Assembly (NCBI RefSeq): GCF_014640635.1
Contig: NZ_BMHI01000001.1
Coordinates: forward strand, 806,001 to 870,000
Length of the DNA stretch: 64,000 nt
Source of the DNA: Flexivirga endophytica
GTDB lineage: Bacteria; Actinomycetota; Actinomycetes; Actinomycetales; Dermatophilaceae
Direction: 5' to 3'
Positions 1-8,052 of this stretch are shown here, one piece after another. The position numbers and the translations under genes are program-made. Position 1 is the stretch's first letter, and each line of letters begins with the position of its first letter. Below the pieces are notes generated by a model that saw only the letters and a program-made list of their open reading frames with translations, was not told where the DNA came from and made no database searches.

Positions 1-485
1 CCTCGATCCGCACCGGCCGCGCCAACGCAGCGATGTTCAACAAGCTGACCGTCGACTACTACGGCGCCCCTACGCCGCTGCAGCAGCTGGCGTCCTTCCA
101 GACGCCCGAAGCGCGCACCGTGCTGATCCAGCCGTTCGACAAGGGCGCCATGGCCGGCATCGAGAAGGCGTTGCGTGAGAGCGACCTGGGCGTCAACCCC
201 AGCAACGACGGCAACCTCATCCGCATCGTGCTGCCGGCGCTGACCGAGGAGCGCCGCCGCGACTACATCAAGCTCGCCCGGACCAAGGGCGAGGACGCGA
301 AGGTGTCGATCCGCAACATCCGCCGCAAGGCCAAGGAAGACATCGACCGTGCGGTGAAGGACGGCGACATCGGTGAGGACGAGGGCTCCCGGCACGAGAA
401 GGAGCTGGAGTCCACCACCAGGAAGCACGTCGAGATCGTCGACGAGCTGCTCAAGGGCAAGGAGTCCGAGCTCCTCGAGGTATGA
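1..485 (+). CDS. frr: Ribosome recycling factor, 5'-truncated
   Basis: Frr splits post-termination 70S ribosomes together with EF-G in the cytoplasm. The window opens inside the gene: the frame is open from base 3 and reads [20 protein letters not shown], the conserved start of domain I after the missing first ~20-25 residues. The rest is complete, with the [21 protein letters not shown] segment (domain II region), the [18 protein letters not shown] motif and a C-terminal helical hairpin ([28 protein letters not shown]). An internal ATG at 33 is conserved Met, not the true start. The stop overlaps the cdsA start by 4 bases (ATGA), so translation is probably coupled, as in the usual pyrH-frr-cdsA-rlmN order. 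Confidence 0.96.
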   Translation, partial: SIRTGRANAAMFNKLTVDYYGAPTPLQQLASFQTPEARTVLIQPFDKGAMAGIEKALRESDLGVNPSNDGNLIRIVLPALTEERRRDYIKLARTKGEDAKVSIRNIRRKAKEDIDRAVKDGDIGEDEGSRHEKELESTTRKHVEIVDELLKGKESELLEV

Positions 486-1417
486 GGTCGCTCGCAGGTC
501 AACAGATGTCTGAGCCCTCTTCGTGGCCCCACTCACGACGGGCTGCCCGGGAAGGTCGCACGGAGCCGACCCCGACCGGTGGCGCGGCCGAAGCGCACAA
601 CCCGACACCGCGTGCCGGGCGCAATCTCTATGCCGCGATCGGCGTCGGTGTGCTCCTCGGGCTCATCGTCATACTCAGTCTGTTCCTGCAGAAGGAGATC
701 TTCGTCGGCGTCGCGATGGCCGCGTCGGTGATCGGCTGCATCGAGATGCTGCGCGCGATGGCGCACGGTGACCTGCACCCACCGGCGATCCCGACCCTGG
801 TCGCGGCCGCCGCCGTGCCCTTCGCCGCCTACCTGTGGGGCGCCACCGCGCTCGCCTTCGCGGCCGTCGTCGCGGTGCTGGTGATCTGTGTATGGCGCGC
901 CGTCGGCCACGCCGAAGGAATGCCACGTGACATCGCCGGCGGTGCGCTGGTGACGCTCTACGTGCCCGCGCTCGTCGGCTTCGCCATGTTGCTGCTCGCG
1001 GCGGACGACGGTCCGCAGCGCATCGTCGTCTTCATCCTCGTGACGATCTGCAGCGACATCGGCGGTTACATCGTCGGGGTCATCGCCGGTAAGCACCCGA
1101 TGGCGCCCAGCGTCTCGCCGAAGAAGTCCTGGGAGGGCTTCGCCGGCTCGACCACGGCGTGCATCGTCGGCGGCAGCCTCAGCGTCGTGCTGGTGCTGGA
1201 CGGGCGCTGGTGGGTCGGCGCCCTGCTCGGCGCGCTCGCCGTCGTCGCGGCCACCGTCGGTGATCTGTGCGAGTCGATGATCAAGCGCGATCTCGGCATC
1301 AAGGACATGAGTAACCTGATTCCCGGCCACGGCGGGCTGATGGACCGGCTGGACTCCCTGCTGGTCGTCGTCCCGGTCGCCTGGGCCGTTCTGACCCCTC
1401 TGGTGGCGGTGCACTGA
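482..1417 (+). CDS. cdsA: Phosphatidate cytidylyltransferase
   Basis: CdsA makes CDP-diacylglycerol from phosphatidic acid and CTP, the precursor of anionic and inositol phospholipids, in the cytoplasmic membrane. The protein (311 aa) has a hydrophilic N-terminal tail of about 45 residues and then a series of membrane segments. The complete family signature sits near the C-terminus from about Ser265: S-M-I-K-R-x4-K-D-M-S-x2[12 protein letters not shown]. An upstream SPKKSWEGF motif is also typical. The ATG at 482 overlaps the frr stop; a second in-frame ATG at 506 is possible. Confidence 0.95.
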   Translation: MRSLAGQQMSEPSSWPHSRRAAREGRTEPTPTGGAAEAHNPTPRAGRNLYAAIGVGVLLGLIVILSLFLQKEIFVGVAMAASVIGCIEMLRAMAHGDLHPPAIPTLVAAAAVPFAAYLWGATALAFAAVVAVLVICVWRAVGHAEGMPRDIAGGALVTLYVPALVGFAMLLLAADDGPQRIVVFILVTICSDIGGYIVGVIAGKHPMAPSVSPKKSWEGFAGSTTACIVGGSLSVVLVLDGRWWVGALLGALAVVAATVGDLCESMIKRDLGIKDMSNLIPGHGGLMDRLDSLLVVVPVAWAVLTPLVAVH

Positions 1418-1418
1418 C

Positions 1419-2582
1419 ATGACTGATCTACCCACTCCCTCGACCACGAAGCCGGTTCCCGGTCAGCTGACGTTCAGCGCACCCCGTCGCGGCAAGCCGC
1501 CGCAGCACCTTGCCGACTTCGACGAGGCCGGCCGCAAGGAAGCGGTCGAAGCGTTGGGACACAAGGGGTTTCGGGCCAAGCAGTTGTCGACCCACTATTT
1601 CGAGCACTTCGTGGACGACGCGGAGCAGATGACCGATCTGCCCGCTGCCGGACGCACCGAGCTGGTCGATGCGATGCTGCCGAAGCTGCTGACGTCGGTG
1701 CGCACCCTCAACGCCGACGACGGGCGGACCGTCAAGCAGGTGTGGCGGCTCTTCGACGGCGCACTGGTCGAGTCGGTGCTGATGCGTTATCCCGGTCGCG
1801 TGACGATGTGCATCTCCAGCCAGGCCGGTTGCGGCATGAACTGCCCCTTCTGCGCCACCGGCCAGGAGGGCCTGACTCGCAACCTGACGACGGCCGAGAT
1901 CGTCGAGCAGGTCGTGGCAGGCGCCCGGATGTTGCGCGAGGGCGCGGTCGCCGGTGGTGATGACGAGTCGCGGGAGACACCGCTGCGCGTCTCCAACGTC
2001 GTCTTCATGGGCATGGGGGAGGCGCTGGCCAACTACCGGCAGGCGATCAACGCCATACATCGCCTCGTCGACCCCGCACCAGCGGGCCTGGGTATGTCGG
2101 CCCGGCACCTCACCATGTCGACCGTCGGACTGGTGCCGGCGATCGACAAGCTCGCCAAAGAAGGCATTCCCGTCACGCTCGCGTTGTCGCTGCACGCGCC
2201 GGACGACGAGCTGCGCAACGAGCTGGTGCCGATCAACACGCGCTGGACGGTCGATGAGGCGCTCGACGCGGCATACCGCTACTACGAGGCGACCGGGCGA
2301 CGCGTCTCGATCGAATACGCGCTGATCAAGGACATGAACGACCAGGCGTGGCGCGCCGACCTATTGGGCCAGAAGCTGCGCGCTCGCGGCAAGGGCTGGG
2401 TGCACGTCAACCCGATCCCGCTCAACCCGACCCCCGGCTCCAAGTGGACGGCCTCCCGCAAGGGCGTCGAGCAGCAGTTCGTCGAACGACTGCGCGCCCA
2501 CGGCATACCCACCACCATCCGGGACACCCGTGGCTCCGACATTGACGGGGCGTGCGGCCAACTCGCAGCATCGACAGCCTGA
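1419..2582 (+). CDS. rlmN: Dual-specificity 23S rRNA/tRNA A-methyltransferase RlmN
   Basis: This radical SAM enzyme methylates C2 of A2503 in 23S rRNA and, in studied bacteria, A37 of some tRNAs. The protein is 387 aa. The 4Fe-4S ligands are Cys138, Cys142 and Cys145 in [12 protein letters not shown]. The methyl-accepting C-terminal cysteine lies in [17 protein letters not shown], about Cys379. GMGEALANY and [10 protein letters not shown] are further RlmN motifs. It starts one base after cdsA and ends the frr-cdsA-rlmN run. The last 17 residues are family-typical, so the gene is intact. Confidence 0.96.
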   Translation: MTDLPTPSTTKPVPGQLTFSAPRRGKPPQHLADFDEAGRKEAVEALGHKGFRAKQLSTHYFEHFVDDAEQMTDLPAAGRTELVDAMLPKLLTSVRTLNADDGRTVKQVWRLFDGALVESVLMRYPGRVTMCISSQAGCGMNCPFCATGQEGLTRNLTTAEIVEQVVAGARMLREGAVAGGDDESRETPLRVSNVVFMGMGEALANYRQAINAIHRLVDPAPAGLGMSARHLTMSTVGLVPAIDKLAKEGIPVTLALSLHAPDDELRNELVPINTRWTVDEALDAAYRYYEATGRRVSIEYALIKDMNDQAWRADLLGQKLRARGKGWVHVNPIPLNPTPGSKWTASRKGVEQQFVERLRAHGIPTTIRDTRGSDIDGACGQLAASTA

Positions 2583-2598
2583 TTCGAGCGGGGGGTCC

Positions 2599-3429
2599 AT
2601 GCCGAATCTCATGCTGAACTGGCGCCAGGCGTTGCTCGTCGGGCTGGTGCTCGGTGCGCTGTGGCCGGTGCTCCGGCACCGGTGGCCCGGCGTCGCGACG
2701 TTCTGCCGGGAGGGCGCCATCGTCGCCTGGCTGTTCGCGTTCTGGCAAATCCTGCAGCAGGTCACCTCCAGTGACGGCGGCGATGCGGTCGGCCGCGCGC
2801 ACTGGATCGAGCGGCTGCAGTCCGCGATGCTCTTCCCGAACGAACGCAGCGTCCAGAACCTCATCCTCGGGCACGACACGATCGTCGAGCTGGCCAACCT
2901 CTTCTACGCCAGCATGCACTTCACCGGGATGGGGATCTTCCTGGTGTGGCTGTATTTCCGGCACCGCGACAGCTATCCGGCGGTCCGGACCACCATCGCG
3001 CTGAGCACTCTCGGATGCTTCTTCGTGCAGTTCCTGGCCGTGGCGCCGCCGCGGCTGTTGCCCGGGTATGTCGACACGGCCGAGTTCTACGGCCAGTCGG
3101 TCTACAACGCCGGTTTCTCGGTCGACAACTTCGGCGCGATGCCGTCGGTGCACGTGCTGTTCGCAGCGGTGATCGGTTGGTACACGTGGCGGGTCAGCAC
3201 CTCACGTTGGCGGTGGATCGGCCCCTTGCATTTCGTGGTGACCGTCTTCGTGGTGGTCGCGACGGCCAACCACTGGTGGCTGGACGGTGTGGTCGCGATC
3301 GCGATCCTGATCGGGGCGGCGTGGTTGCGGCACGGTGTGCTCGCGCTCGTCGCTCGTCTTCGGGAGACCACCGTGGGGACGGTCGATGCGCCCGATCTGG
3401 AACCACAGGTGCCGGTCACTACTCCTTGA
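2599..3429 (+). CDS. PAP2-superfamily membrane protein (Aur1/inositolphosphotransferase-like)
   Basis: This is a membrane protein of 276 aa with about six hydrophobic segments. The phosphatase-like active-site elements are AMPSVHVLFAAVIGW (histidine of motif C2) and ATANHWWLDGVVAI (histidine and aspartate of motif C3), which match the PAP2/Aur1-Ipt1 branch. That family dephosphorylates lipid phosphates or transfers phosphoinositol and other polar heads; the substrate here is not evident. I chose the ATG at 2599, which has a G-rich stretch (GCGGGGGG) just upstream. A longer start at 2530 would overlap rlmN by 53 bases. Its 3' end overlaps the convergent LuxR gene by 11 bases. Confidence 0.8.
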   Translation: MPNLMLNWRQALLVGLVLGALWPVLRHRWPGVATFCREGAIVAWLFAFWQILQQVTSSDGGDAVGRAHWIERLQSAMLFPNERSVQNLILGHDTIVELANLFYASMHFTGMGIFLVWLYFRHRDSYPAVRTTIALSTLGCFFVQFLAVAPPRLLPGYVDTAEFYGQSVYNAGFSVDNFGAMPSVHVLFAAVIGWYTWRVSTSRWRWIGPLHFVVTVFVVVATANHWWLDGVVAIAILIGAAWLRHGVLALVARLRETTVGTVDAPDLEPQVPVTTP

Positions 3430-4426
3430 GGTTCGCCGGCGGGTGGATCTCCCCGATCACATAGGGGATCGCAGATCGCTGGGATATGCCGAGCTTGCGC
3501 AGCACGTTGCCGACGTGCACCTTGACGGTCTTCTCCGAGATGAACAATCTGGCCGCGAGTTGCCGGTTGGTGAGCCCGTCGACCGCGATCAGCATCGCGA
3601 TCTCCAGCTCCCTGCTGGTCAGACCCGCGGTGCTCGCCCGGGGTGTGGTCTGCTCGACGTGCGCGGTCTGCAACGCGTCCGCCAGTCGCAGGTGCAGCCG
3701 CTCGCCGCTCGCCCGTGCATCGTCGAGCGCGGTGCGTTGCGCGGCAAGTCTCGGGTCGTCCGGCAACTCGACCGAGTGCAGCGCCAGCCGCAGCCGCTCC
3801 AGCTCACCGGTGATGGTCCGCAACAGCTCCGTCTCGTCCCGCGGGCGGGTGCTGTCCAACTCGGGGTAGAGCTCGTAGAGACCCAGATCGTCGGCGAACG
3901 TCCGGTCCTGAGTCATCTCCCACACGAGTGCTCGGCCCAGCCACTCCATGGCCCGGGCGGTCTCGTCGTCATACGTGTCGGCCACGGAGTTCTCGATCGC
4001 CATCATGCCGGTGACCTCGTCGGTCTCCGGGTGCCGCAGCGGCACGACCAGCACGTCCAGGACGGGGTGCTCGTCGGAGTTCCAGCCCATTCGGGCGCGG
4101 CGTCCGGCGTCCTGGTCGTAGCGGTAGGTCCGGCCCGTCGAGCGGATGTACTCCGACAGGCCGTTGGGCCCGAACTGCTGCACATCAGCACTCAGAAACT
4201 GTTTGTGGTCAACGCAATACGGGATCGACAGGGTCGTCGGACCGATGTAGTGGCCGATGTAGAAGGTGTCGAGCTGGGTCAGGGCGCACATCGCCGCACG
4301 GCATGCGGCATACCGCGTCATGACGTCGCCGCGATCACAGAACCGAAGCCGCCGGTCCGCCGCGCGGAGCACGGAGATCGCGAACGGCGAGAAGCTCTCG
4401 GCCGGTTCCTCGCGGGCGTCGGTCAC
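3419..4426 (-). CDS. LuxR-family transcriptional regulator with N-terminal GAF-like domain
   Basis: The protein is 335 aa. The C-terminal ~65 residues are a classical LuxR helix-turn-helix: TSRELEIAMLIAVDGLTNRQLAARLFISEKTVKVHVGNVLRKL. The N-terminal part (about 30-190) looks like a GAF sensor domain, with VVPLRHPETDEVTGMMAIENS near its end. No receiver aspartate is present, so it is not a phosphorylated response regulator. It starts with GTG at 4426, overlapping the stop of the upstream LOG gene (GTGA), so the two are co-translated. The ligand is unknown. Confidence 0.82.
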   Translation of the reverse strand: MTDAREEPAESFSPFAISVLRAADRRLRFCDRGDVMTRYAACRAAMCALTQLDTFYIGHYIGPTTLSIPYCVDHKQFLSADVQQFGPNGLSEYIRSTGRTYRYDQDAGRRARMGWNSDEHPVLDVLVVPLRHPETDEVTGMMAIENSVADTYDDETARAMEWLGRALVWEMTQDRTFADDLGLYELYPELDSTRPRDETELLRTITGELERLRLALHSVELPDDPRLAAQRTALDDARASGERLHLRLADALQTAHVEQTTPRASTAGLTSRELEIAMLIAVDGLTNRQLAARLFISEKTVKVHVGNVLRKLGISQRSAIPYVIGEIHPPANLKE

Positions 4427-5568
4427 GGTGCTATGCCGCCTTCCCTCGGCCCACTGGTGGGCCGCTGTGAGTTCGCTATGCGTTCAATTGTGCTGCACGC
4501 AGCGCCGACATCGCCGACCAGGTGGATCGCGTCAGCCATCGGTCGGTCGGCCGCCAGCGCCTGCAACACGCCCCAGACAGGCATCTCGGCACGCCAGTAT
4601 TTGTCGCCCACGAGCACCAGTGGAGGCAGGACACCGCGATCTGCGGCGGCGTAGTAGAGCGCGGTCGCGACCTGGAAGATCTCCTGCACCGTGCCCGCCG
4701 CGCCGGGCAGCACGACGATACCGCCGTTGCACACGCGCAGCAGGACGTCCTCGCGCAGCGCGTTGGAGAAGAACTTCGCCATCCGGTTCCCGAACGCGTT
4801 CGGCGGCTCGTGTCCGTAGAACCAGGTCGGTATGCCGAGACTGCGCGGCGCGCCGGTATCGGCCGTGACACGTTCCCGCACCTCGAACGCGACACGCGCC
4901 CACGCGGTGATGTCCGGCCGGAACGACGGCACCTCTGCGAGTGCGGTGAGCGCGGGCTCGAGCAGCGTCGCGTCCGTGCACAGTGCGCCGAGGTTCGCCG
5001 CCTCCATCGCGCCGGGACCACCGCCGGTGGCCACGACCATCCCGTGGGACGCCACCTCGTGTCCCAGCTGCGCCGCCATGGCGTAGTCGGCCGATCCGCG
5101 CTGGACGGCGTGTCCACCCATGACACCGACGACCGTTCTGCCGTCGAGGAATTCGCCCAGGGCATCGCTGATGCTGTCATCGTGTATGGCGCGCAGCAGC
5201 GACGAGTAGACGTCCTGGTTCGGGTCCAGGGACCACCGATAGCTGCGAGCGTCGGGGGTTGCGTCATACCCGTGTTCGCGCAGGCCGGCATACAACTCAC
5301 GAGGGCGGTAGAGGTGCGACCGCCAGGCGTCGAAGGGCACGTCGGGGTCGGCGGGGAAGACGAGTGCTCCGTGCAGCCGCAGGTGTCGGTGCAGCGTGTC
5401 GCCCAGCCGGCCACCGAGCACCACGACGCCGGTGAAGTCGTCGATGCCGAGCAGCTCCGTCTCGACCTGTGTCAGGTCGAGGTCCTGCAGTCGCAGGTCG
5501 CGCACGGAGGAGCCGTCGGCGAGCAAACGCCGCAATTTTGCAAGGGATTCGACCTCTGTGGTGGACAC
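4423..5568 (-). CDS. LOG-family (TIGR00730-related) nucleotide-binding protein
   Basis: The protein is about 381 aa with a Rossmann-like lysine-decarboxylase-fold domain in its second half. The fold is marked by ATGGGPGAMEAANLGA and by LPGAAGTVQEIF, a variant of the family motif PGGxGTxxE with the second Gly replaced by Ala. Characterised members are nucleotide 5'-monophosphate hydrolases (LOG, PpnN). At this length it carries about 190 residues more than a minimal LOG protein. The start is uncertain: GTG 5568 is given, TTG 5580 is the longest option, and neither has a clear Shine-Dalgarno. It is first in a two-gene unit with the GAF-LuxR regulator. Confidence 0.72.
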   Translation of the reverse strand: MSTTEVESLAKLRRLLADGSSVRDLRLQDLDLTQVETELLGIDDFTGVVVLGGRLGDTLHRHLRLHGALVFPADPDVPFDAWRSHLYRPRELYAGLREHGYDATPDARSYRWSLDPNQDVYSSLLRAIHDDSISDALGEFLDGRTVVGVMGGHAVQRGSADYAMAAQLGHEVASHGMVVATGGGPGAMEAANLGALCTDATLLEPALTALAEVPSFRPDITAWARVAFEVRERVTADTGAPRSLGIPTWFYGHEPPNAFGNRMAKFFSNALREDVLLRVCNGGIVVLPGAAGTVQEIFQVATALYYAAADRGVLPPLVLVGDKYWRAEMPVWGVLQALAADRPMADAIHLVGDVGAACSTIERIANSQRPTSGPREGGIAP

Positions 5569-5733
5569 CAGTCGATTCAATCGGATAGGCAGAAGAGAGA
5601 GGTCACGATCCGATCACAGGTGTGGACTCGTGCCAACCCACTGGGAGAATGGAGCGTCTTCCACACCGTCCGACGCAACTGCGCCGGACACCACTCGGGG
5701 AACGCGACTCGTCGCGGAAAGGAAGGACGCCAC

Positions 5734-6183
5734 ATGAAGCGCACCACGGTCACCTTCACCATCGGAGCACTTCTCGTAGCTGGGACGGCCGCCGTCGCGC
5801 CGACCCAGGCGCACGCACTCGAACTCGGCCATCACGCGCCGAGCGTCGCGGTCCCAGCCGTCCACCATGCGGCCACCGCGTCCACGCATCGGACGACGAC
5901 CACTGACACACAACAGGTCACCAACGCGATCCTGCACAGCAAGCTGCTCGGCGCGGTCAAGCCGGCCAACGTCTCGGTCAGCCAGGTGAAGTTCGCCGGC
6001 GCCGGGCACACGTGGGCATCGGCACTGGCCACCCCGAAGAACGGCCAGACCGACCCCGCGCAGGTGCTGCTGAAGAAGTCCGGCACCTCGTGGACCGTTC
6101 GTGACCTCGGCACCGCAAGCATCGGGTGCGGCATCGCCCCGCAGGCCGTCCGCAACACCCTCGGCCTGCACGGTCCCTGCTGA
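5734..6183 (+). CDS. Small secreted protein of unknown function
   Basis: I do not recognise the family. The protein is 149 aa with a clear Sec signal peptide: MKRTTVTFTIGALLVAGTAA, then a likely cleavage at PTQAHA|LELG near residue 31. The mature part is His/Thr-rich, then resembles small secreted 'exported' proteins (VRDLGTASIGCGIAP). Two cysteines near the C-terminus (GCGIAP and the last residue) could form a disulphide. The ATG at 5734 has a GGAAAGGAAGG Shine-Dalgarno 8-10 bases upstream. Although the same frame stays open far upstream, the signal peptide and RBS fix this start. A long hairpin follows immediately. Confidence 0.78.
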   Translation: MKRTTVTFTIGALLVAGTAAVAPTQAHALELGHHAPSVAVPAVHHAATASTHRTTTTDTQQVTNAILHSKLLGAVKPANVSVSQVKFAGAGHTWASALATPKNGQTDPAQVLLKKSGTSWTVRDLGTASIGCGIAPQAVRNTLGLHGPC

Positions 6184-6184
6184 G

Positions 6185-6260
6185 TTTTTTTTGCTACGAC
6201 TCCTCGCGACACAGAGAGGGACCCCGGCGAACGAGTTCGCCGGGGTCCCTCTCTGTGTCG
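6185..6260 (+). terminator. Long perfect hairpin after the secreted-protein gene (element A)
   Basis: A T8 run follows the stop codon (6185-6192). Then 6207-6232 and 6235-6260 form a perfect 26-bp inverted repeat with a 2-nt GA spacer, topped by CGAACGAGTTCG. No U-tract follows the stem, so this would be a U-less terminator or a 3'-end stabilising structure. The same architecture recurs after erpA at 58391-58467 with a different stem. Confidence 0.85.
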
Positions 6261-6520
6261 GTCGTCGTCTTCGCGGCCGTCGGGTTGTCGTTCAGGCACC
6301 TTGTCGTGGGCTGTCGCCGTGGCTCCCTTGTCGTGCGGTCACCGTGTCCGTGCCGCTCGCCAGTGCGAACCACTTGGTCGTCGTCTTCGCGGCCGTCGGG
6401 TTGTCGTTCAGGCACCTTGTTGTGGGCTGTCGCCGTGGCTCCCTTGTCGTGCGGTCACCGTGTCCGTGCCCGTAGCCGTGGCCCGCTTGTCGTGCGGTCA
6501 CCGTGTCCGTGCCGCTCGCC
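6261..6520. repeat. 116-bp tandem repeat (minisatellite), about 2.3 copies
   Basis: Copy 1 is 6261-6376 and copy 2 starts at 6377. Bases 6261-6354 and 6377-6470 match over 94 positions with a single C/T difference. A third partial copy of the segment at 6328-6361 recurs at about 6488-6520. The unit begins GTCGTCGTCTTCGCGGCC, which is also found downstream of the erpA hairpin. Short open frames here just read the repeat and have no coding hallmarks, so I call no gene. Confidence 0.9.
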
Positions 6521-6765
6521 GCATGTTGGTCGAGTGCCTGGGGAGGGAAGCGGTGGAAGGTGTATCGAGACCCTCGAGCCGCGGAGCAGCACGAGTAGAC
6601 CTAGGTCTATGGGCCGCCGCGCAGCTGCGAACTAGCGTTAATGCCAACGGTTCTGGGCAATGGACGCAGCGATCCGACGATCGATCTGCGCGGCTCGGTG
6701 CCGCCCCAGGCTGACGTGGCACCGGGCCCCGGAGCCGCGCAGGGAAGGTAGCGGCGGCAGCCGAG
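6521..6765. other. Gene-free promoter region of the PIG-L operon
   Basis: Together with the hairpin and minisatellite this completes the ~580-base gene-free stretch after the secreted-protein gene. It contains the palindrome at 6596-6609 and a TAGCGT -10-like hexamer at 6633-6638. Otherwise I see nothing coding. Confidence 0.6.
6596..6612. promoter_or_regulatory. Palindromic operator candidate upstream of the PIG-L operon
   Basis: TAGACCTAGGTCTA (6596-6609) is a perfect 14-bp palindrome. The 15-mer GACCTAGGTCTATGG (6598-6612) recurs exactly at 12042-12056 upstream of the FAD oxidase gene. Its centre lies about 30 bases before a possible -10 (TAGCGT, 6633), a position typical of an activator. 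The bound regulator is an inference; the LuxR-type response regulator of the same locus is the obvious candidate. Confidence 0.6.
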
Positions 6766-8052
6766 ATGAGACAGCTGACAATTCCCCACCGGGTCCCTGA
6801 GGGCGAGGAGCCGTCGGCCGCTCGTCAGAGTGACGAGCCACCGCGCGTGCTCGCGGTCTTCGCGCACCCGGACGACGAGGTCTTCTGCGCGGGCGGCACC
6901 ATCGCCCGATGGGTCCGTGCCGGCGCGGAGGTCACGGTCGTGTCGGCGACCCACGGGGAGGCCGGCCAGATCCGCGACGTGCGCGTCGCCACCCGCCATA
7001 CGCTGGGCGAGATCCGTGAGACCGAACTGCGGCTGTCCTGTCGACGATTGGGCGTCTCCACGGTCCGCTGCTGGGACTACCTCGACGGCACCCTCGCCGA
7101 CGCGGACTTCGATCGGCTGGTCGACCGGGTGGCACAGATGATGCGCGAGTTCCGCCCTGAAACGGTCATCAGCTTCGGACCCGACGGCGGTTACGGACAT
7201 CCCGACCACGTGACCATCAGTGCCGCGACCACGGCCGCCTGGCGCCGGACCGACCCGGCCGCCCGGCTGCTGCAGGCGCACTTCCCGAACCGCGACACAC
7301 TCCTGATGGATCGGCTGGCCTCCTGGCTCACCACCCGATCGGACCGGTTCGCCGGATCCAGTGACTACGTGCACGCGTTGCTGCTCGTCGTGAAGGAAGC
7401 GGGCACGATGCGCTACCTGTCCGATCACGAGCAGGTGCAGTGGTATCCGGCCGGATCGTGTGTCGTCGAGCAGGGTGAGGCGGCCAGCGAACTCTTCATC
7501 ATCCTGTCCGGATTCGCCGAGGTCTGGCAGGACGACGGACGTGGCAGCCGTCGTCGGCTGCGAACGGTCGGACCGGGGGAGTTCTTCGGAGAGCTCGGCG
7601 TCGCCGGCAACCGCCCTCGCAGCGCCGATGTGGTCGCGCTGGAGAGCCTCACCTGCCTGGTGCTCTCCCGCGGCGCGCCCACGAAGTTCGCCGGCCGCGG
7701 CGCGGGGGCCCGACTGGTCGGACCGGCATCGCCGGCGCTGAACGGTGACGAGGCGCATCCCGACATGCCGCTCGATGCACCGGAGACCTCGCCGGACGAG
7801 CCGGGGGTGCTCGAGTCCGATGTGTCCGACGTCATCGCGCAGAAGGTCGCTGCACTGTGCGCCTACCGGACGCAGCTGCCGCTGGAACCCGACATGTTTC
7901 CGGCGCAGGTGCTCACCGAGATCTTCGGCCGCGAGTGCTTCATCGAGGTTCCTGCGATCGCGACCAATGACACCGCCGCCGTGCACCGGTCCCGGCCGGC
8001 GCACGCCCGTGACTTCGCAACCCTCGGAAGCGCTGTGGAGGTACGGCAATGA
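6766..8052 (+). CDS. PIG-L (LmbE) deacetylase fused to a cyclic-nucleotide-binding domain
   Basis: The protein is 428 aa. Residues ~25-200 are a PIG-L/LmbE zinc-dependent N-acetyl-sugar deacetylase domain, with AHPDDE (His34, Asp36, Asp37) and the second His motif DGGYGHPDHV. Residues ~220-310 are a cNMP-binding domain (PAGSCVVEQGEAASELFIILSG, then FFGELGVAGNRPRSA, the phosphate-binding cassette). The C-terminal ~90 residues are unassigned. PIG-L enzymes in actinobacteria make mycothiol (MshB) or modify glycosides and GlcNAc-lipids; the CNMP part suggests allosteric control by cAMP/cGMP, which is an inference. The stop overlaps the next start (ATGA). Upstream lies the shared palindrome. Confidence 0.88.
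   Translation: MRQLTIPHRVPEGEEPSAARQSDEPPRVLAVFAHPDDEVFCAGGTIARWVRAGAEVTVVSATHGEAGQIRDVRVATRHTLGEIRETELRLSCRRLGVSTVRCWDYLDGTLADADFDRLVDRVAQMMREFRPETVISFGPDGGYGHPDHVTISAATTAAWRRTDPAARLLQAHFPNRDTLLMDRLASWLTTRSDRFAGSSDYVHALLLVVKEAGTMRYLSDHEQVQWYPAGSCVVEQGEAASELFIILSGFAEVWQDDGRGSRRRLRTVGPGEFFGELGVAGNRPRSADVVALESLTCLVLSRGAPTKFAGRGAGARLVGPASPALNGDEAHPDMPLDAPETSPDEPGVLESDVSDVIAQKVAALCAYRTQLPLEPDMFPAQVLTEIFGRECFIEVPAIATNDTAAVHRSRPAHARDFATLGSAVEVRQ

Noticed and set aside
3335-6183. Long plus-strand frames over the LuxR and LOG genes (3335-4654, 4522-5733)
   Set aside because: They are mirrors of the minus-strand genes; only the part from 5734 is real, with signal peptide and ribosome-binding site.
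6300-6760. Small open frames rich in CGHRVRA repeats
   Set aside because: They only translate the minisatellite, differ between frames and have no RBS or homology.
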